NCBI RefSeq assembly: GCF_000819685.1
Contig: NZ_CDBR01000105.1
Span: 59,401 to 123,400, forward strand
Direction of reading: 5' to 3'
Length of the DNA: 64,000 nt
From: Aeromonas allosaccharophila
Lineage (GTDB): Bacteria; Pseudomonadota; Gammaproteobacteria; Enterobacterales; Aeromonadaceae
Each line of letters begins with the position of its first letter. Positions within the stretch are counted from its first letter, which is position 1. The position numbers and the translations under genes are program-made. This document shows positions 41,963-51,853 of this stretch, piece by piece. The notes beneath the pieces are model-generated. The model was not told the DNA's origin and did not search any database. It was given only the letters and a program-made list of their open reading frames with translations.

Positions 41963-41987
41963 GCGAGCGCTGAAGCACTGTTATTAA

Positions 41988-42019
41988 AAATAATGGCGAG
42001 CCGTGGCTCGCCATTATTT
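41988..42019. terminator. Bidirectional terminator between the DUF2541-like gene and mog
   Basis: AAATAATGGCGAGCC and GGCTCGCCATTATTT arms with a 2-nt loop. Confidence 0.9.
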
Positions 42020-42035
42020 GTTATGGGCGGGTCAG

Positions 42036-42566
42036 CTATTTTTTCGGTCGAAATGGCTTGATGACGGTTTCATCGCACTCGAGATAAGGCCCTTCCATCA
42101 AATCGATGCAGTAGGGGATGGCGGGGAAGACCGCATCCAGACACTCGCGGATCGACTTGGGCTTGCCCGGCAGATTGACGATCAGGGTATCGTCGCGCAG
42201 GCCAGCCGTCTGGCGAGACAGAATAGCGGTCGGCACAAACTTGAGGGATTCGGCCCGCATCAGCTCGCCAAAGCCCGGCATCATGCGATCACACACCGCC
42301 TCGGTCGCTTCCGGTGTCACATCCCGCTTGGCCGGGCCGGTGCCGCCGGTGGTGACGATGAGACAACACTGCTCCTCATCCGCCAGCCGGATCAGGGTCG
42401 CTTCAATCTGATCCTGCTCATCGGGGATCACCTGATAGACGGGTTCCCACGCCGAGGTCAGATAGGCGTTCAGGGTGTCGATGATGGCCTTGCCGGAGAG
42501 GTCTTCATAGATGCCCGCGCTGGCGCGATCGCTGACGGTGACGATACCGATTTTTGCCTTGCTCAT
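42036..42566 (-). CDS. mog: Molybdopterin adenylyltransferase Mog
   Basis: 176 residues from the ATG at 42566. IGIVTVSDRASAGIYEDLSG, the nucleotide/MPT motif IVTTGGTGPAKRDVTPEAT, LSRQTAGLRDDTLIVNLPGKPKSI. Adenylates molybdopterin before molybdate insertion in molybdenum cofactor synthesis. Single gene, divergent from the DUF3135 gene across about 390 bp. Confidence 0.95.
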   Translation of the reverse strand: MSKAKIGIVTVSDRASAGIYEDLSGKAIIDTLNAYLTSAWEPVYQVIPDEQDQIEATLIRLADEEQCCLIVTTGGTGPAKRDVTPEATEAVCDRMMPGFGELMRAESLKFVPTAILSRQTAGLRDDTLIVNLPGKPKSIRECLDAVFPAIPYCIDLMEGPYLECDETVIKPFRPKK

Positions 42567-42959
42567 GGTCTGCTCTTGAATGTCCGATAAAAGTGGCAAT
42601 TAAAATAACATAATCAGCGAGATATGTTAAACCGTCATAAGATGACGCGGCCCAGTGAGGGAATAATAAAGTGTCGAATGAAGCGAAATAACCTCTCCCT
42701 GAATTTTATTTGCAATAAAAAACATAAAATAACAGCCTGAAATGTATAAGTGTTTTATCGCGCCTGAATTAAAAATAATCGCTTGTTTCCAAACACAATT
42801 AAAATAGAGAGATACCCTCGTTGTGAGCATTGTCCGGTTCAGCCGCCAGCGGATGGATTGAACCCTTGTTGGCCGCGTCGTATATACAGGTTTATATGGC
42901 TGGGGCGTGATGGTGTGGTACCGCAGTGGGTTGCCAGCAATAGTCGCCAAGGAGGGCAT
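42567..42959. other. AT-rich intergenic region between mog and DUF3135 gene
   Basis: No gene supported. Long minus and plus frames here have AT-rich, atypical codon use. It must hold the divergent promoters, but none stands out. Confidence 0.4.
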
Positions 42960-43295
42960 ATGGAGTTGCCTGATTTTGACACCCTGAAAGAGTTGGCTGC
43001 GAGTGAGCCTTCCCCGCTGGATGCGATTCTTGAGCAGCAGATTGACCAGTTGATGGCCCGGGCGAGCCCCGATCAGCAGCGCCGTCTGCGCGGGTTGCAG
43101 TTCAAGATTGATGGTCAGCGCCGCCTGGCTAAAAACAATCTCGATAGCTGTATCCGGATTGCCAGCATGATGCGGGAATCCTTTTATTTGATGCGCAGCG
43201 AAATGATCCAGTTTCGGGAGGAGGGGGAGCTTCTGCCTGAAAACGATAGCGGTGGCCAAATAATTCGAATGGCTGATTATCGACGTCGTAAATAA
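42960..43295 (+). CDS. DUF3135 family protein
   Basis: 111 residues from the ATG at 42960, which follows a perfect AAGGAGGG; the frame is open upstream to 42783, but that part looks non-coding. MELPDFDTLKELAASEPSPLDAILEQQIDQLM and RLRGLQFKIDGQRRLAKN are the DUF3135 pattern. All-helical, cytoplasmic, unknown function. Lies before the yjjP-yjjB pair but 236 bp away. Confidence 0.82.
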   Translation: MELPDFDTLKELAASEPSPLDAILEQQIDQLMARASPDQQRRLRGLQFKIDGQRRLAKNNLDSCIRIASMMRESFYLMRSEMIQFREEGELLPENDSGGQIIRMADYRRRK

Positions 43296-43531
43296 TCTGC
43301 AGTCAGCCCCTCTTCTGATATTTAATCCATATATCAAGGGGCGGTAATAAGGTGAGGTAATGGCGGGCAGATTGTTATGGTTTTTAATGTTAGTGGTAAT
43401 GTATTTGTGATGTAACCTCTTTTTTCCTTCATGTAATAACTCATCGGCCAGGTTGTGATAGGGGTGGATGAATAACGGTAAAAGTTAAGCTAATATGGCC
43501 GAAATTTTTATTGCTACGACTCGAAGGGATT

Positions 43532-44329
43532 ATGAGAAGTATCACACCAAGACGGGTGTTGTCGCGGGAACAACAGACAGAGATCACCCGCATTATCGTC
43601 AAGGTGGGTCAGATGTTGGCCCAGTTCGGGGCGGAGAGCCGGATCATCGAGCAAACCACGGTGCGGCTGGGGATGGCGCTGGGGTTGGAGAGTGTCGAAA
43701 TGGCCATCTCTTCCAGTGCCATCGTGCTCACCAGCCTCTATCAAGGGGGCTGTGTCACCACCACCCGCCGCGTGCGCGAGCATGGCATCAATATGCAGGT
43801 GGTGTGCGAGATCCAGCGGATCTGCATCATGGCGGAGAAAGAGCTGATCGGTGCCCGTGAAGTGCGCCAGCGGCTCGAAGCCATCGTTCCCTTCCACTAT
43901 CACCCCTGGCTGGTGGTGCCCATGGTCGGGCTCTCCTGTGGCGCCTTCAGCCTGCTGTTTGGCGGTGACTGGCCCATCTTCCTGGTGACCTGTTGCTCCG
44001 CCGCCGTGGCGATGCGGGTGCGTCAGTTGATCGCCCGTCATCACCACAGCCCGCTCATCAACTTTGCCGTGACCGGTTTTATCGCCACCTTGCTGGCATC
44101 CAGCGCCACCTTCTTCAACTGGGGTGCTCAACCCTATCTCGCCATGGCGGCCAGCGTGCTGCTGCTGGTGCCGGGCTTCCCGCTGATCAATGCGGTCTCC
44201 GACATGGTGAAGGGCTACTTCAACATGGGGCTGGCCCGTTGGGGCTCCGCCACCTTGCTCACCATCAGCGCGGCCATCGGCATCATTCTCGCCATGTCGT
44301 TGACCGGGATCTGGGGGTGGAAAGTATGA
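43532..44329 (+). CDS. yjjP: ThrE-family exporter, N-terminal half (YjjP)
   Basis: 265 residues from the ATG at 43532 (GAAGGGA upstream). Cytoplasmic N-terminal part (REQQTEITRIIVKVGQMLAQFGAESRIIEQTT), then about five membrane helices (LVVPMVGLSCGAFSLLFGG; LLLVPGFPLINAVSDMV; LLTISAAIGIILAMSL). Together with YjjB it forms the split ThrE type; the E. coli YjjPB complex exports succinate, related ThrE proteins threonine and serine. Overlaps yjjB by 4 bp. Confidence 0.9.
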   Translation: MRSITPRRVLSREQQTEITRIIVKVGQMLAQFGAESRIIEQTTVRLGMALGLESVEMAISSSAIVLTSLYQGGCVTTTRRVREHGINMQVVCEIQRICIMAEKELIGAREVRQRLEAIVPFHYHPWLVVPMVGLSCGAFSLLFGGDWPIFLVTCCSAAVAMRVRQLIARHHHSPLINFAVTGFIATLLASSATFFNWGAQPYLAMAASVLLLVPGFPLINAVSDMVKGYFNMGLARWGSATLLTISAAIGIILAMSLTGIWGWKV

Positions 44330-44793
44330 CGGATCTGCTCTGGTTACTGGCCAAGGATGCCTTCTGGTCCTCCATCCCGGCGGTGGGCTTTGCCATGCTG
44401 TTCAACGTGCCGCCACGAATGCTGAAGTATTGCGCCATGGGCGGCGCGCTGGCCCACAGCCTGCGCACCCTGCTCATTCACTACGGTATGCCCATCGAGT
44501 GGGCGACGCTGGCGGCGGCGACCACGGTCGGTTTTGTCTGCGTCTACTGGTCTCGCCGTCTGTTGGCGCCGCGTCCGGTGTTCAGCGTTGCCTCCATCAT
44601 CCCGATGATCCCGGGCAGCTATGCGTTCAAGACCATGATTGCGGTGGTGGAGCTCAACATCAACGGTGTGACCATGGATCTGCTGCAGAGTGCGGTGGAG
44701 AACGGTCTCAAGGCGCTGTTTATCGTCGGCGCCCTCAGTTTCGGTTTGGCGATCCCCTCTCTGGTCGTGTACCGTAACCGCCCCATAATCTGA
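44326..44793 (+). CDS. yjjB: ThrE-family exporter, C-terminal half (YjjB)
   Basis: 155 residues from the ATG at 44326 inside the ATGA overlap; a longer frame reaching back into yjjP is a shadow. Five helices: WSSIPAVGFAMLFNVPPRML, WATLAAATTVGFVCVYWS, PVFSVASIIPMIPGSYAFKT (the family's pore-like IPMIPG), LKALFIVGALSFGLAIPSLVV. Functions with YjjP. folA follows 18 bp later and may be co-transcribed. Confidence 0.9.
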   Translation: MTDLLWLLAKDAFWSSIPAVGFAMLFNVPPRMLKYCAMGGALAHSLRTLLIHYGMPIEWATLAAATTVGFVCVYWSRRLLAPRPVFSVASIIPMIPGSYAFKTMIAVVELNINGVTMDLLQSAVENGLKALFIVGALSFGLAIPSLVVYRNRPII

Positions 44794-44811
44794 CAGACGG
44801 TGAGAGGCCCC

Positions 44812-45303
44812 ATGAAGATTTCCATGATTGCCGCCATGGCCCACGACAGGGTGATCGGCAAGGACAACCAGATGCCCTGGTATCTGCCAGCCGATCTGGC
44901 TCACTTCAAACGGGTGACCCTCGGCAAACCGGTATTGATGGGGCGCAAGACCTTCGAATCCATTGGTCGACCGCTGCCCGGACGGCGCAATCTGGTGATC
45001 AGCCGCAACCCCGGCTATCAGGCCGAGGGTATCGAGGTGGTGGGTTCTGTCGAGGCGGCGCTGGCCCAGCTTGCCGGCAGCGCGGTGGAGGAGTTGATGG
45101 TGATCGGCGGCGGTCATCTCTATGCCGAGATGTTACCGAGTGCGGATTGCCTCTACCTGACGCAAATCAATCTGGCGGTTGAAGGTGATACCCGCTTCCC
45201 CGCGTTTGATGACGGCCAGTGGCAGCGCATCGATTGCGAGAGCCACCCTGCCGATGAGAAGAACCCGCACCCCTACCGCTTCGAGACCTGGCAACGCCGC
45301 TGA
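44812..45303 (+). CDS. folA: Dihydrofolate reductase
   Basis: 163 residues from the ATG at 44812 (GAGAGG upstream). MKISMIAAMAHDRVIGKDNQ, MPWYLPADLAHFKRVTLGKPVLMGRKTFESIGRPLPGR, LMVIGGGHLYAEMLP, CLYLTQINLAVEGDTRFP: all substrate and NADPH motifs kept (the acidic Asp in LPADLAHFK). Makes tetrahydrofolate in the cytoplasm; target of trimethoprim. A strong terminator follows. Confidence 0.97.
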   Translation: MKISMIAAMAHDRVIGKDNQMPWYLPADLAHFKRVTLGKPVLMGRKTFESIGRPLPGRRNLVISRNPGYQAEGIEVVGSVEAALAQLAGSAVEELMVIGGGHLYAEMLPSADCLYLTQINLAVEGDTRFPAFDDGQWQRIDCESHPADEKNPHPYRFETWQRR

Positions 45304-45332
45304 ATCATAGCATGTGCTAACCGATAGCCACT

Positions 45333-45366
45333 AAAAAGCCCCTTGTGTTGCACAAGGGGCTTTTTT
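45333..45366 (+). terminator. Terminator after folA
   Basis: AAAAAGCCCCTTGTG and CACAAGGGGCTTTTTT arms with a 3-nt loop. Confidence 0.93.
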
Positions 45367-45866
45367 CGCACGGGTGATTTGCCAGAAGCACCGTTCCAGC
45401 AGGCCGATAGTCCAGAGGTGGCCGCGGCGATCTCATCGCTGCGTGTGAACGCATCTTCAGCCTCTGCTTTGACCCTCCTCAGCCCCTTTTCTTGTCCCCC
45501 AATCTGTCCTCATTGTGACCAATAAATAGTTAGATGTGTAATTATTTGGTCGCTGTTGATTATCTGGACGGCGCGCCCCGCAGTTACCGTCATTAACCTG
45601 CATTGCCTTGCTCTTTTTTAATTGTTTTTGAATGATTTTCCCCAGTAAATCTTCGTTTGATATGGAAAATATTATGGATAAAACCAGACTTTGTTCGGTT
45701 TTTATTGATAAAAATAGCTGTTTAAAATCAATGGCTTATTTTGTGGTTTGTTTTGTGGGACTCCATTGGTTCTTTTGTTTTGGTTGTTAATTGCTTAGTG
45801 TAAAAATCAATTGGTTCGCGTTCGGCAGGTTAATCACCAAGATGTCGACCATGAAAAAAGGACAGT
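45367..45866. other. Long leader/intergenic region upstream of proVWX
   Basis: 500 bp without a supported gene. The part from about 45600 to 45830 is very AT-rich with repeated TTTTGTTT and AAAATC tracts. This is the composition expected of an H-NS-type silenced, osmotically regulated proU promoter; no single -35/-10 pair is convincing. An in-frame short plus frame at 45343-45525 has no support. Confidence 0.5.
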
Positions 45867-47063
45867 ATGACAGTCAAACTCGAAGTCAAATCACTCTATA
45901 AAATCTTCGGCGATCAGCCGGAAAAAGCATTCAAATTGCTGGCGAAAGGGCATGACCGTGCCAGCATCCTGCAACAGAGCGGACAGACCCTGGGTGTGCA
46001 GGGGGTCGATCTGGCTATTCACGAGGGAGAAATCTTCGTGGTGATGGGCTTGTCCGGCTCGGGAAAATCGACGCTGGTGCGGCTCTTCAACCGCCTTATC
46101 GAGCCGACCCGCGGCCAGGTGCTGATCGATGGCGAGGATATCGCCACCATCTCGGAGAGCGAGCTGCGTCAGGTGCGGCGCAAGAAGATCAGCATGGTGT
46201 TTCAATCCTTCGCCCTGATGCCGCACCTGAGCGTGCTGGAAAACACCGCCTTCGGGCTGGAGCTGGCCGGTGTGCCGCTGGCGGAGCGCCAGCAGAGTGC
46301 CCGTCAGGCGCTCCATCAGGTGGGATTGGGTCAGTGGATCGATGCCTTCCCCGATGCCCTCTCCGGCGGCATGAAACAGCGGGTCGGTCTGGCCCGGGCA
46401 CTGGCCAACGATCCCGATATCCTGCTGATGGATGAGGCCTTCTCCGCGCTGGATCCGCTGATCCGCACCGAGATGCAGGACGAGCTGCTCAAGCTGCAGG
46501 CGAGCCAGCAGCGCACCATCGTCTTTATCTCCCACGATCTGGACGAGGCGATGCGTATCGGCGATCGCATCGCCATCATGCAGGATGGTCAGGTGGTGCA
46601 GGTCGGTACCCCCGACGAGATCCTGAGCCAGCCCGCCAACGACTATGTGCGTGCCTTCTTCCGCGGGGTGGATCTCGCCAATGTCTTCAGCGCCCGCGAT
46701 ATCGTCAGTCGCAAGCAGATGCCGCTTATCAAGAAACACACCACCGACGGGCCGGGCAACGCCCTGCGTCAGCTCAAGGAGCTGGAGCGGGAGTTTGGCT
46801 ACGTGGTGGATCGCAGCCGCCGCTTCATCGGCGTTGTCTCGGTCGAGTCGCTCAGTGAGGCCGTGCGTGGCAAGGGGAGTCTGGAGCAGGCGTTGCTGGC
46901 GGATATCCAGCCCATTCTGGCCGACACCTCCCTCAATGAACTGATCAGCCAGGTGGCTGCCGCACCCTGTCAGGTGCCCGTGGTCGAGGAGGATGGCACC
47001 TATCTGGGGCTCATCTCCAAGGCCAATTTGCTCAACACCCTGGACAGGAGTACCCCGGTATGA
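45867..47063 (+). CDS. proV: ProV, glycine betaine/proline ABC transporter ATPase
   Basis: 398 residues. ATPase domain about 30-270: Walker [26 protein letters not shown], Walker [18 protein letters not shown]-loop [17 protein letters not shown]-pair regulatory domain about 280-395. Drives uptake of glycine betaine and proline betaine under osmotic stress. ProW overlaps by 4 bp. Confidence 0.96.
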   Translation: MTVKLEVKSLYKIFGDQPEKAFKLLAKGHDRASILQQSGQTLGVQGVDLAIHEGEIFVVMGLSGSGKSTLVRLFNRLIEPTRGQVLIDGEDIATISESELRQVRRKKISMVFQSFALMPHLSVLENTAFGLELAGVPLAERQQSARQALHQVGLGQWIDAFPDALSGGMKQRVGLARALANDPDILLMDEAFSALDPLIRTEMQDELLKLQASQQRTIVFISHDLDEAMRIGDRIAIMQDGQVVQVGTPDEILSQPANDYVRAFFRGVDLANVFSARDIVSRKQMPLIKKHTTDGPGNALRQLKELEREFGYVVDRSRRFIGVVSVESLSEAVRGKGSLEQALLADIQPILADTSLNELISQVAAAPCQVPVVEEDGTYLGLISKANLLNTLDRSTPV

Positions 47064-48211
47064 AGCTGAACCATCCTCAGGCGTTACTGATCAGTTTGCT
47101 GGCATTTTTGCTGCTGGCGAGCCCCTCTCTTAGGGCTGGCGAGGCGGATGCCGATCCTTGGGGGGCGGCGGTAACCACGACAGCCGTCGCCGATCCCTGG
47201 GGCAGTACGGCCACCGAAGCGGCCGACTGGCAAAACCAGATTGCTGCCGTGGATACCGAGGCAGCCCTCGACTGGCTGGATCCCTTCCAGCAGGCGCTGG
47301 TGCCGCTGGACAGCTGGGTCGAAGGGGGCATCGGCTGGTTGGTGGAGAACCTGCGCCCTGTGTTTCAGCTGATCCGCGCGCCGGTGGAGGTGACCCTCAA
47401 CGCCATGACCCATCTGCTGCAGACGGTGCCATCCACTCTGATGATCGGGCTGTTGACCCTGATCGCCTGGCAACTGGTCAACGGCCGGATGGCACTTGGC
47501 ACCCTCGCCGCATTGGTCGGGATCGGGCTGATCGGAGCCTGGTCCGATGCCATGGTGACCCTGTCGCTGGTGTTGACCTCACTCTTCTTCTGCATCCTGA
47601 TTGGCTTGCCGGTGGGCATTCTGCTGGCCCGTAGCGAGCGGTTGTCTACCTGGACCCGACCGCTGCTGGATGCGATGCAGACCACTCCGGCGTTCGTCTA
47701 CCTCATCCCCATCGTCATGCTGTTCGGTATCGGCAACGTGCCCGGTGTCGTGGTGACCGTGATTTTCGCCCTGCCGCCGATGATCCGCCTCACCATGCTG
47801 GGGATAAGACAGGTACCTGCGGATCTGGTGGAAGCGGCCCACTCTTTTGGCGCCAGCCCCTCCCAGCTGCTGTTCAAGGTTCAACTGCCGCTCGCCATGC
47901 CCACCATCATGGCCGGGGTCAACCAGACCCTGATGCTGGCGCTCTCCATGGTGGTGATCGCCTCGATGATCGCGGTCGGCGGGTTGGGTCAGATGGTGCT
48001 GCGTGGTATCGGGCGGCTCGATATGGGGCTCGCCTCCATTGGCGGCCTCGGCATCGTGCTGCTGGCCATCGTGCTCGACCGTTTGACCCAGGCGATGGGT
48101 CAACCGGATCGCAACCGGGTTGGCCGCTGGTATCAGCGTGGCCCCGTCGCCTTGCTGCTGCGCCTCACTGGCCGCGACAAGTCTATCGGTTACAAAGGAG
48201 TAAAGGCATGA
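47060..48211 (+). CDS. proW: ProW, glycine betaine/proline ABC permease
   Basis: 383 residues, slightly longer than E. coli ProW. Long periplasmic N-terminal region after a signal-anchor ([20 protein letters not shown]) with two DPWG repeats, then seven or so helices and the ABC-permease EAA motif ([23 protein letters not shown]). Forms the channel of ProVWX. Overlaps proV and proX by 4 bp each. Confidence 0.95.
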   Translation: MKLNHPQALLISLLAFLLLASPSLRAGEADADPWGAAVTTTAVADPWGSTATEAADWQNQIAAVDTEAALDWLDPFQQALVPLDSWVEGGIGWLVENLRPVFQLIRAPVEVTLNAMTHLLQTVPSTLMIGLLTLIAWQLVNGRMALGTLAALVGIGLIGAWSDAMVTLSLVLTSLFFCILIGLPVGILLARSERLSTWTRPLLDAMQTTPAFVYLIPIVMLFGIGNVPGVVVTVIFALPPMIRLTMLGIRQVPADLVEAAHSFGASPSQLLFKVQLPLAMPTIMAGVNQTLMLALSMVVIASMIAVGGLGQMVLRGIGRLDMGLASIGGLGIVLLAIVLDRLTQAMGQPDRNRVGRWYQRGPVALLLRLTGRDKSIGYKGVKA

Positions 48212-49242
48212 GCCTGATTACCACAACGCACACTCGTCACGCCTTGCTGTTGAGCACTCTGCTGTTGGGCTCCTCGCTGCTGAGCCCGCTGGCCATGGCC
48301 AGTACCGAGTTGCCGGGGGAGGGGATCCGCGTTCAACCCTTGCAGAGCTCCCTGCCGGAAGAGGCGTTCCAGAGCCTGCTGGTCAGCAAGCTGATGGCGC
48401 GGCTTGGCTACGACGTCCAGCCTGCTCAGGAGGTGGATTACAACGTGGCGTATGCCTCGGTGGCACAGGGGGACGGCACCTTCCTCGCCTTTAACTGGAT
48501 CCCGCTGCAGGACAACAAGTACGAACAGGCGGGGGGTGACAAGGTGTTCTTCCGACAGGGCACCTATGTGGCCGGTGCCGCCCAGGGCTATCTCATCGAC
48601 AAGCAGACCGCGACCCGATATGGCATCACCAATCTGGGTCAGCTCAAGGATCCCGCGCTGGCCGCGCTGTTTGACGGCGATGGCGATGGCAAGGCCGATC
48701 TGGTGGGCTGTAACCCGGGCTGGGGCTGTGAAGAGGCGATCAACCATCATCTGGACGAGTTCGGCCTGACCCCCACCGTTACCCACAAGCAGGGCAACTA
48801 TGCGGCGCTGATCGCCGACACACGGGCCCGCTTCCAGAGTGGCAAGCCGGTGCTCTACTACACCTGGACCCCCTACTGGCTCAGTAGCGAGCTGGTGCCG
48901 GGACGTGACGTGGTGTGGCTGGAGGTGCCTGCCGATGGCCCTGATGCGGCCAAGACCCGGTTGCCGAACGGCAAGAACTACGGCTTCCCGGTCAACACCA
49001 TGCATATCGTGGCCAACAAGCAGTTCGCTGAGGCCAACCCGGCGGCGGCCAAGCTCTTTTCCATCGTCAAGCTGCCGCTCAATGACATCAACGTCCAGAA
49101 CGGGCTGATGAACAGGGGGCAGAACAAACCGGCGGATATCGAGCGCCATGCCGATGCCTGGCTCAAGGGACACGGGGCGCTGGTCAATGAGTGGCTGACT
49201 CAGGCGCGGGTTGCCGCCGAGCAGGCCAACGCGGCGGGTTAA
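48208..49242 (+). CDS. proX: ProX, periplasmic glycine betaine-binding protein
   Basis: 344 residues. Signal peptide ending LSPLAMA; then [43 protein letters not shown], and [17 protein letters not shown]. The tryptophans that form the betaine box in ProX ([19 protein letters not shown]) are present. Substrate-binding subunit of ProU. Overlaps proW by 4 bp (ATGA); terminator follows. Confidence 0.95.
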   Translation: MSLITTTHTRHALLLSTLLLGSSLLSPLAMASTELPGEGIRVQPLQSSLPEEAFQSLLVSKLMARLGYDVQPAQEVDYNVAYASVAQGDGTFLAFNWIPLQDNKYEQAGGDKVFFRQGTYVAGAAQGYLIDKQTATRYGITNLGQLKDPALAALFDGDGDGKADLVGCNPGWGCEEAINHHLDEFGLTPTVTHKQGNYAALIADTRARFQSGKPVLYYTWTPYWLSSELVPGRDVVWLEVPADGPDAAKTRLPNGKNYGFPVNTMHIVANKQFAEANPAAAKLFSIVKLPLNDINVQNGLMNRGQNKPADIERHADAWLKGHGALVNEWLTQARVAAEQANAAG

Positions 49243-49295
49243 GCCTCTTGGCCCATTCGTCATCTTGGAAGGGTTGCATATCAGCCCAAGCAAAA

Positions 49296-49321
49296 CGCCC
49301 GGCAGTTGCCGGGCGCTTTTT
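49296..49321. terminator. Bidirectional terminator between proX and cysH
   Basis: CGCCCGGCA and TGCCGGGCG arms with a 2-nt loop, A4 on one side and CT5 on the other. Confidence 0.9.
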
Positions 49322-49344
49322 ATGGTCAGAACCTTGACGAGGGA

Positions 49345-50139
49345 TCAGATACCCGAGCCGTCGTGCTCGCCGTTTTCCTCGTGCAGGCCACACTCGCGCT
49401 TGAGGCCAAAGAAGCGGGTCTGCTCCTCGCTCATGCCCGGCTCCCATTTGGTGGTGGTGTGGACATCGCCCACCGACAGGTAACCCTGCTCCCACAGCGG
49501 GTGATAGGGGAGGTCAAACTCCTTGAAGTAGTAGAAGACATCCTTGTTGCTCCAGTCGATCACCGGCAGGAACTTGAAGCGGCCGCGCTGGATGGCCAGC
49601 ACCGGCAGCTTGCCACGGCTGCCCGCCTGCTCGCGGCGCAGGCCGGAGAACCAGGTCTGGGCGCCGAGCTCGCGCAGGGCTCTGTCCATCGGCTCCACCT
49701 TGTTGATCTGGTTGTAGCGGGTGATCCCCTCCACCCCCTGCTCCCACAAGAGGCCAAATCGTGCCTCCTGCCAGGCCGGACTGAGCTCGGCCCGGTAGAT
49801 TTTGAGGTTGAGCGCGAGGCGCTCGGTCAGCTCATCGATAAAACGGTAGGTCTCGGGGAACAGATAGCCGGTATCGGTCAGCACCACCGGCACATCGGCC
49901 CGCTCGCGGCTGACCAGATGGAGCATCAGCGCCGCCTGAATGCCGAAGCTCGACGACAGCACATGCTCCCCCGGCAGATTGGCCAGTGCCCAGCGCACCC
50001 GCTCGGGGGCACTCATGGTATCCAGCTCCCGGTTGAGGGGGGCCAGTGCTTCGGCCTGCTCTTCACGGCCGAGGATCAGCAGTGCCTGCAGGTCAAGGCG
50101 GCCATCTTCAGTGACATTAAGCGGCAGATTAAGCAGCAT
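49345..50139 (-). CDS. cysH: Phosphoadenylyl-sulfate (PAPS) reductase
   Basis: 264 residues from the ATG at 50139. [14 protein letters not shown] is the PP-loop-like PAPS site; [45 protein letters not shown], and the C-terminal ECGLH with the single catalytic cysteine. No extra CC pairs, so this is the thioredoxin-dependent PAPS type and not the APS type. Third gene of cysJIH, overlapping cysI by 11 bp. Confidence 0.96.
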   Translation of the reverse strand: MLLNLPLNVTEDGRLDLQALLILGREEQAEALAPLNRELDTMSAPERVRWALANLPGEHVLSSSFGIQAALMLHLVSRERADVPVVLTDTGYLFPETYRFIDELTERLALNLKIYRAELSPAWQEARFGLLWEQGVEGITRYNQINKVEPMDRALRELGAQTWFSGLRREQAGSRGKLPVLAIQRGRFKFLPVIDWSNKDVFYYFKEFDLPYHPLWEQGYLSVGDVHTTTKWEPGMSEEQTRFFGLKRECGLHEENGEHDGSGI

Positions 50140-51853
50140 AGAAGTCCCTCGCGGAGTCGATAACGGGGGCAATCACCCCAACCCGGATCACGAAGTCGCC
50201 GAAGCACTCGCCCTGATTGCGCTCGGTGGCCCAGCGGCCGATCAGCCCGTCGAGTTCGGCCAGGATCTGCGGCTCGGTGATGTTCTCCTGATAGAGGCGC
50301 GGAATGCGGGTCCCCTCCAGGTTGCCCCCCAGATGGAGGTTGTAGCGGCCGGGTGCCTTGCCCACCAGCCCCACTTCCGCCAGCATGGCGCGGCCGCAGC
50401 CATTGGGGCAGCCGGTGACCCGGAAGATGATGGCGTCATCCGCCAGCCCGTGCTTGGTGAGCAAGCCCTCGATGTCGGTGACAAAGGTCGGCAGCATGCG
50501 CTCCGCTTCGGCCATCGCCAGCGGGCAGGTGGGCAGGGCGACACAGGCCATGGACTGCTTGCGCTGCTCGCTCACGCCGTCGTCCAGCAGGCCGTACTGG
50601 CGCGCGAGCGCTTCGATGCGGGCCTTCTCACCGGCGGGGACACCCGCGATGATGAGGTTCTGGTTGGCGGTGAGACGGAAGTCCCCCTGATGCACCTTGG
50701 CAATTTCCAGCATGCCGGTCTTGAGCGGCTTGCCCGGGAAGTCCAGCAGGCGGCCATTCTCGATAAACAGGGTGAGGTGGTGCTTGCCGTCGATCCCCTC
50801 GACCCAACCGAAGCGATCGCCACGGCTGGTGAACTCATAGGGGCGCACCTCGCCAAACTGGATGCCGGCACGGCTCTCCACCTCGGCCTTGAAGGCCTCG
50901 ACGCCAACCCGTTCAAGGGTGTACTTGGTCTTGGCGTTCTTGCGGTTGACCCGGTTGCCCCAGTCGCGCTGGGTGCTGACCACCGCGGCCGCCACCTCCA
51001 GCACGTGGGAGAGCGGAATAAAGCCAAAATCGCTCGCCTTGCGCGGATAGGTGCTGGTGTCGCCGTGGGTCATGGCGAGCCCACCACCCACCAGCACGTT
51101 GAAGCCCACCAGCTTGCCACCTTCGGCAATGGCCACGAAGTTGAGATCGTTGGCGTGGATATCTACGTCGTTGTGGGGCGGGATCACCACAGTGGTCTTG
51201 AATTTGCGCGGCAGGTAGTTGGAACCCAGGATCGGCTCCTCGTCCTGCCCCAGTTTTTCACCGTCCAGCCAGATCTCCACGTAGGCGCGGGTCTTGGGCA
51301 GCAGGTGCTCGGAGATCTTCTTGGCCCACTCGTAGGCCTCCTGATGCAGCTCAGACTCCACCGGATTGCTGGTGCAGAGCACGTTGCGGTTCACGTCGCC
51401 GGCGGTGGCAATACTGTCGATGCCGGTGCTGTTGAGGGTCTGGTGCATCAGCTTGATGTCACGCTTCAATACCCCGTGGAACTGGAAGGTTTGACGAGTG
51501 GTCAGGCGGATGCTGCCGTAGAGGCTGTGCTCCTCGGCGAACTTGTCGATGATCTGCCACTGGGCCGGGGTGATGATCCCACCGGGCAGGCGGGCACGCA
51601 GCATGACGTTGTGCAGCGGCTCCAGCTTCTGCGCGGCGCGCTCCGGGCGAATGTCGCGGTCATCTTGCTGGTACATGCCGTGAAAGCGGATCAGCTGGAA
51701 GTTGTCACCGTTGAAGCCGCCGGTGAGCGGGTCCTGCAGATCCTGCTCTATGGTGCCGCGCAGGAAGTTGCTCTCGCGCTTGAGACGTTCGTTGTCGGCC
51801 AGCGGTCCTTCGACCGGACCCGCCTTTGGGTGAGAAAGAGGTTGTTTGCTCAT
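50129..51853 (-). CDS. cysI: Sulfite reductase hemoprotein beta-component
   Basis: 574 residues from the ATG at 51853. [28 protein letters not shown], and the siroheme/[4Fe-4S] cysteines in [16 protein letters not shown] and [14 protein letters not shown]. Reduces sulfite to sulfide with electrons from CysJ. The start overlaps the cysJ stop by one base (TGATG), so translation is coupled. Confidence 0.97.
   Translation of the reverse strand: MSKQPLSHPKAGPVEGPLADNERLKRESNFLRGTIEQDLQDPLTGGFNGDNFQLIRFHGMYQQDDRDIRPERAAQKLEPLHNVMLRARLPGGIITPAQWQIIDKFAEEHSLYGSIRLTTRQTFQFHGVLKRDIKLMHQTLNSTGIDSIATAGDVNRNVLCTSNPVESELHQEAYEWAKKISEHLLPKTRAYVEIWLDGEKLGQDEEPILGSNYLPRKFKTTVVIPPHNDVDIHANDLNFVAIAEGGKLVGFNVLVGGGLAMTHGDTSTYPRKASDFGFIPLSHVLEVAAAVVSTQRDWGNRVNRKNAKTKYTLERVGVEAFKAEVESRAGIQFGEVRPYEFTSRGDRFGWVEGIDGKHHLTLFIENGRLLDFPGKPLKTGMLEIAKVHQGDFRLTANQNLIIAGVPAGEKARIEALARQYGLLDDGVSEQRKQSMACVALPTCPLAMAEAERMLPTFVTDIEGLLTKHGLADDAIIFRVTGCPNGCGRAMLAEVGLVGKAPGRYNLHLGGNLEGTRIPRLYQENITEPQILAELDGLIGRWATERNQGECFGDFVIRVGVIAPVIDSARDFYAA

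Noticed and set aside
42627..43337. 236-codon minus-strand frame opposite the DUF3135 gene
   Set aside because: It spans AT-rich non-coding sequence and runs antisense to DUF3135, which has a perfect ribosome site.
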